Assembly: GCA_020026195.1 (NCBI GenBank)
Contig: JAHHQW010000051.1
Span: forward strand, 1-17,553
Direction of reading: 5' to 3'
Length of the DNA: 17,553 bases
DNA from: Prevotella sp.
GTDB lineage: Bacteria; Bacteroidota; Bacteroidia; Bacteroidales; Bacteroidaceae
Shown here: positions 15,081-17,553 of the stretch, in pieces
Layout: each line of letters starts with the position of its first letter
Position numbering within the stretch: position 1 is the stretch's first letter
The notes under the pieces: model-generated
Seen by the model: the letters and a program-made list of their open reading frames with translations, nothing else
The model's database searches: none
What the model was told of the DNA's origin: nothing
Translations under genes and position numbers: made by a program

Positions 15081-15152
15081 CAGGGTAGACAGTGTAAGAC
15101 GATTTTCTGAAGTCTTACTATAATTCTGTGAAATTTGTAATAATGACATAAT

Positions 15153-15189
15153 AAAAAATCTCGAAGAATGTTACCTTCGAGATTTTTTT
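15153..15189. terminator. Bidirectional terminator between convergent operons
   Basis: AAAAAATCTCGAAG (15153-15166) pairs perfectly with CTTCGAGATTTTTT (15175-15188) around an 8-nt loop, with A- and T-runs on the two sides. It can stop both the rightward phosphatase operon and the leftward thioesterase operon. Confidence 0.92.
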
Positions 15190-15328
15190 ATCTTTCTATC
15201 TTTGAGAATACATCTGAGTAGTACTTTTCAGTACCTTCTCATTATTGTCTTTGAAAGAACAGTCTGATTCCCATAATCTATTTATGATACACGTTCTCAG
15301 ATAAAGGAAAGTCAGACAGCTTTCAATT

Positions 15329-15694
15329 TTATCCCATAACCTTCTTCATGAATTTTTCGCGGTTTACCACAAATCGAATGTGAGTTGCCTCGCCAATTAC
15401 CTTTTCACCTTCGCGTGCCGTTACTTTATATGTAAGTTTCTTGCCCTCAGCTTTTATGAGTTCTGCTGTGGCAGATACTGTTGCGCCTATAGGTGACGGG
15501 CACAGATGAGAAGTTTCGATGTAACCACCAACTGTAGTTTCTTCTGCTGGCAGTTCGTCGGCAGCTGCTTTCATTGCTGCATTTTCCATAAGTGCTGCCA
15601 TTACAGGTGTTGCCAGGACGGGAAGGTCGCCCGAACCCATTTTTGCTGCTGTGTGTTGTTCTTCTACAACAAGAGTGCTAGTGTACGATTTCAT
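15329..15694 (-). CDS. FlK-like hotdog-fold thioesterase
   Basis: A 121-residue single hotdog domain expected to hydrolyse a small acyl-CoA or similar thioester in the cytoplasm. It resembles the fluoroacetyl-CoA thioesterase (FlK) family. With a constant shift of 13 residues, FlK's catalytic Thr42, Glu50 and His76 fall on Thr29 (LATP), Glu37 (LMENA) and His63 (TSHLCPSP). FlK's Gly69 and Arg120 fall on Gly56 and Arg107. Fluoroacetate resistance should not be assumed, because related genes of unknown substrate are widespread. The ATG overlaps the end of the upstream ABC ATPase gene by 4 bp (ATGA), so the two are translationally coupled. About 140 nt of untranslated sequence follow before the shared terminator, including hairpin-forming segments (for example GTACT-TTTC-AGTAC near 15220). 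Confidence 0.88.
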   Translation of the reverse strand: MKSYTSTLVVEEQHTAAKMGSGDLPVLATPVMAALMENAAMKAAADELPAEETTVGGYIETSHLCPSPIGATVSATAELIKAEGKKLTYKVTAREGEKVIGEATHIRFVVNREKFMKKVMG

Positions 15695-16476
15695 TGTTTT
15701 ATCCTTATTGTTAATGTTTCTTTGTCGAATATTATTCCGTCGCGTTCTATAAAATCAGTCAGGACCTTAGTTTCTGCCAGTTCTTTTGGCGAACCTATCG
15801 TAATTTGATTATTGCTCATGAGCCATATACTGTCGGCAATCTGCAAAGCAAGACTCATGTCGTGAGTAGATAAAAAGATTGTCTTATCCGTTTCGCGTGT
15901 AAGTCGTTTTAGAAGCTGCATCACTTCTACCTTGCTTGGAAAGTCGAGAAAAGCCGTAGGTTCGTCGAGAAAGATAACTGGAGTCTCCTGTGCAAGAGCT
16001 TTGGCAATCATAACTTTCTGACGTTCGCCGTCGCTCAGCGTATAAATCATTCTGTCTGACAGTTTCTCGATGCCTACGAGTGTTATAGATTTTTCTATTA
16101 TGTATCTGTCTTCTTTTGAGATTGTTCCCCAGAAACCTGTATAAGGAGTCCTTCCCAGACCTATAAGTTCGCGGACCGTCATGTTACGAACGTCGGGTTT
16201 TGTTGTCAGGACAACTCCGATAAGTCTTGAAAGTTCCTTGCTGCTGTAACTGTCTATTTCTCTGTCTCCGACGAATATACTTCCAGAGAGTTTCGGCTGG
16301 AAGGCGGAAAGAGTACGCAGAAGAGTAGACTTACCAATTCCGTTTGCTCCTAACAGACAGGTAAGACATCCGCAATGCAGTGATGCATTTATGTCTGTAG
16401 CTACGGTTTTAGTATTTTTTCCATTACGATAGCCTATTGATAAGTCTTTAAGACGTATGGTCTCCCTTTCGTTCAT
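15691..16476 (-). CDS. ABC transporter ATPase, iron-siderophore/B12 (FecE/BtuD) type
   Basis: Cytoplasmic ATPase subunit of an importer, 261 residues. Walker A is GANGIGKST (43-51), the signature is LSDGE (147-151), Walker B is VIFLDE (167-172) and the H-loop His is His205. The Q-loop glutamine is replaced (VVLTTKPDV, ~88-96) and the signature has Asp in place of the first Gly of LSGGE; both are seen, to my knowledge, in FecE-type proteins of this phylum. A substrate-binding protein and FecCD-type permease are normally encoded beside it, but the neighbours are hsp20 upstream and a thioesterase downstream. It must either work with a permease encoded elsewhere or have another role. It has its own promoter and overlaps the thioesterase gene by 4 bp. 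Confidence 0.92.
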   Translation of the reverse strand: MNERETIRLKDLSIGYRNGKNTKTVATDINASLHCGCLTCLLGANGIGKSTLLRTLSAFQPKLSGSIFVGDREIDSYSSKELSRLIGVVLTTKPDVRNMTVRELIGLGRTPYTGFWGTISKEDRYIIEKSITLVGIEKLSDRMIYTLSDGERQKVMIAKALAQETPVIFLDEPTAFLDFPSKVEVMQLLKRLTRETDKTIFLSTHDMSLALQIADSIWLMSNNQITIGSPKELAETKVLTDFIERDGIIFDKETLTIRIKQ

Positions 16477-16498
16477 TATTATGAATTTTATCTGCTGG

Positions 16499-16506
16499 CA
16501 AAGTTA
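16499..16506 (-). promoter_or_regulatory. -7 box of the ABC ATPase-thioesterase operon
   Basis: On the minus strand TAACTTTG (16506-16499) is an exact TAnnTTTG box, giving a start near 16493 and a leader of about 17 nt. The -33 element is weak (ATG in place of TTG). It shows that the pair is transcribed separately from hsp20. Confidence 0.6.
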
Positions 16507-16605
16507 ACATATAAGAATGGTATTACATAAGAACGATAAACTTATTTTTGATTGTCTGCATTTATAGACGGCACACAGATGCCATGTTCATTTATTCTGA
16601 TGTAT

Positions 16606-16638
16606 AAAAAAATCCCTGTACCGATTGGTGCAGGGATT
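16606..16638 (-). terminator. Terminator of hsp20
   Basis: AATCCCTGTACC (16611-16622) pairs with GGTGCAGGGATT (16627-16638), one G-U pair, around a GATT loop. On the minus strand it runs into seven T. It lies 23 nt after the hsp20 stop codon. Confidence 0.9.
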
Positions 16639-16661
16639 AAAAAAGATATTAAATAATACGG

Positions 16662-17090
16662 TTACTTAATTTCTATTACCTTAGGTTTGTTCTCGCATTC
16701 CTCTATACACTTTTTCTCAAGGTTTATAGTAAGAATACCGTTATCAACAGAAGCTGTGATCTTTTCACGGTCTACAGAATCCGGAAGTACAAGCGTCTGC
16801 TGGAATTTAGAGTAAGTAAATTCATGACGCAGATACTTCTTGTTTTCGTCGTTCGTCTCATCTTTCTTTTCGATAGAGATAACTAAGTTGTCGTTATCGG
16901 AAAGATATATGTTGAAGTCCTCTTTCTTCATACCTGGTGCAGCAACTTCAACTACAAATGTTTTTTCTGTTTCGCTTACGTTTATAGCGGGAGCTGAAAC
17001 GTTTGCTTTAGGCATCCAGTTGTTATCAAACAAATCGTTAAATAAACTTGGTAACCATTCCTGATTGTAATTTCTTCTTGCTAGTGTCAT
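16662..17090 (-). CDS. Small heat shock protein, Hsp20/alpha-crystallin family
   Basis: ATP-independent chaperone that holds unfolding proteins. The 142-residue form starts at ATG 17090. A short N-terminal arm (residues 1-32, WLPSLFNDLFDN) precedes the alpha-crystallin domain (~35-127) with AAPGMKKEDF and NGILTINL, followed by a C-terminal I-x-I motif (IEI, 139-141) that links subunits in oligomers. A consensus Shine-Dalgarno, GGAGG (17102-17098), lies 7 nt before this ATG, which is unusual in a genome where other genes here lack one. An in-frame GTG at 17159 is preceded by a second GGAGG (17171-17167) at the same 7-nt spacing and could give a 165-residue form. No TAnnTTTG promoter is evident upstream. 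Confidence 0.93.
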   Translation of the reverse strand: MTLARRNYNQEWLPSLFNDLFDNNWMPKANVSAPAINVSETEKTFVVEVAAPGMKKEDFNIYLSDNDNLVISIEKKDETNDENKKYLRHEFTYSKFQQTLVLPDSVDREKITASVDNGILTINLEKKCIEECENKPKVIEIK

Positions 17091-17097
17091 AATTATA

Positions 17098-17102
17098 CCT
17101 CC
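17098..17102 (-). promoter_or_regulatory. Shine-Dalgarno for hsp20 ATG
   Basis: GGAGG on the minus strand, separated by TATAATT (7 nt) from the ATG at 17090. It decides the shorter start and suggests strong translation. Confidence 0.8.
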
Positions 17103-17166
17103 ATATTTTTTAGTTATACTATTCTGTTTTTGAGTTCTTATTTTGATTATCGAACTCACTAACTAT

Positions 17167-17171
17167 CCTCC
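17167..17171 (-). promoter_or_regulatory. Second Shine-Dalgarno before in-frame GTG
   Basis: GGAGG on the minus strand, separated by ATAGTTA (7 nt) from an in-frame GTG at 17159. No stop codon intervenes before the hsp20 ATG, so it could start a form 23 residues longer. It may instead be a chance or ancestral site. Confidence 0.45.
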
Positions 17172-17553
17172 AATTATGATGCCACAATAAACACTGCGCC
17201 ATTTGGTCACGAAATGTTATAGTATGTTGCTTATTTAACAAAGTTTTATCTGTCTTTCAGGACTATATGTCATTATAAGTGACTTATTGTCAGAATATTA
17301 TAGAAAATAAAGACTCGTAAATGATAGTAGTATAAAGATGAAAAAGAGCAGTGCCGATATCTCATTCTCTTTAAAATGACAATGGATGTTCGTAATATAT
17401 ACAAAATTTATATCAAGGGCTCTCTCTTTTATCTCTGTTATCGAAAGTGACGTAAAAAACTAACATAATGGCATCTTAAATATGTTCTTAATAGAATAAC
17501 AATACTTCGGTAATTTTTTACCGAAAAATTAAAAGTTAAACAATAGAAGCAGT
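17172..17553. other. Intergenic end of window, no supported gene
   Basis: About 380 AT-rich bases with no ORF of coding character on either strand, no tRNA and no clear promoter box. The only distinct structure is a hairpin at the far end: TTCGGTAA (17506-17513) pairs with TTACCGAA (17518-17525) around a TTTT loop. A 13-codon ORF from ATG 17338 has no supporting signal. Confidence 0.6.
17506..17525. repeat. Short perfect hairpin near window end
   Basis: An 8-bp perfect stem with a TTTT loop. No clean T-run follows on either strand, so its role as a terminator is doubtful. It may belong to the leader or 3' end of a gene beyond the window. Confidence 0.5.

Noticed and set aside
1..17553. CRISPR arrays, tRNAs, rRNAs, insertion sequences, phage genes or defence systems
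   Set aside because: No regularly spaced repeats, no cloverleaf sequences and no transposase, integrase or known defence motifs were seen on either strand.

Overview
The window comes from a member of Bacteroidota, most likely order Bacteroidales and close to Prevotella. The DNA is AT-rich. Most genes have a Bacteroidota-type promoter (-7 box TAnnTTTG, sometimes with a TTG/TTTG -33 element about 20 nt upstream) instead of an E. coli-type -35/-10, and few have a Shine-Dalgarno sequence. Two secreted proteins end in tails resembling type IX secretion sorting domains. The acpP-fabF-rnc order and a membrane-bound TPR/AraC regulator also fit this group. The assignment rests on sequence reading alone.

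Layout: (1) 1-5100 is accessory. It has a secreted 867-residue protein built from an internal duplication (+), a 460-nt intergenic stretch rich in inverted repeats and promoter-like boxes, and a secreted beta-propeller-like protein (-). (2) 5104-6849 (-) encodes a membrane-anchored TPR sensor with a C-terminal AraC-type DNA-binding domain. A 36-bp near-perfect palindrome lies between its stop codon and the propeller-protein gene. (3) 6997-9513 (-) is the acpP-fabF-rnc operon: acyl carrier protein, ketoacyl-ACP synthase II and RNase III. (4) 9655-10698 (-) is pdxB (vitamin B6 synthesis). (5) 10819-12488 (+) is a DUF4254 protein coupled to a glycosyltransferase family 9 enzyme, probably for cell-surface glycan. 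(6) 12664-15080 (+) is a compact housekeeping operon: ruvB, coaD, ybeY and a low-molecular-weight phosphotyrosine phosphatase. (7) 15329-16476 (-) is an iron/B12-type ABC ATPase translationally coupled to a FlK-like hotdog thioesterase, with no permease beside it. (8) 16662-17090 (-) is a small heat shock protein with two possible SD-preceded starts. The last 380 bases hold no gene that I can support.

Transcription units are well bounded. Strong hairpins follow the first secreted protein, the propeller protein, rnc, the GT9 gene, the phosphatase gene (shared with the convergent thioesterase) and hsp20. I found no tRNA, rRNA, CRISPR array, insertion sequence, phage gene or defence system. Most genes are ordinary core genes. 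The parts most worth a second look are the palindrome beside the TPR/AraC regulator, the orphan ABC ATPase/thioesterase pair, the duplicated secreted protein, a possible small RNA in the 2950-3270 gap, and the dual start of hsp20.
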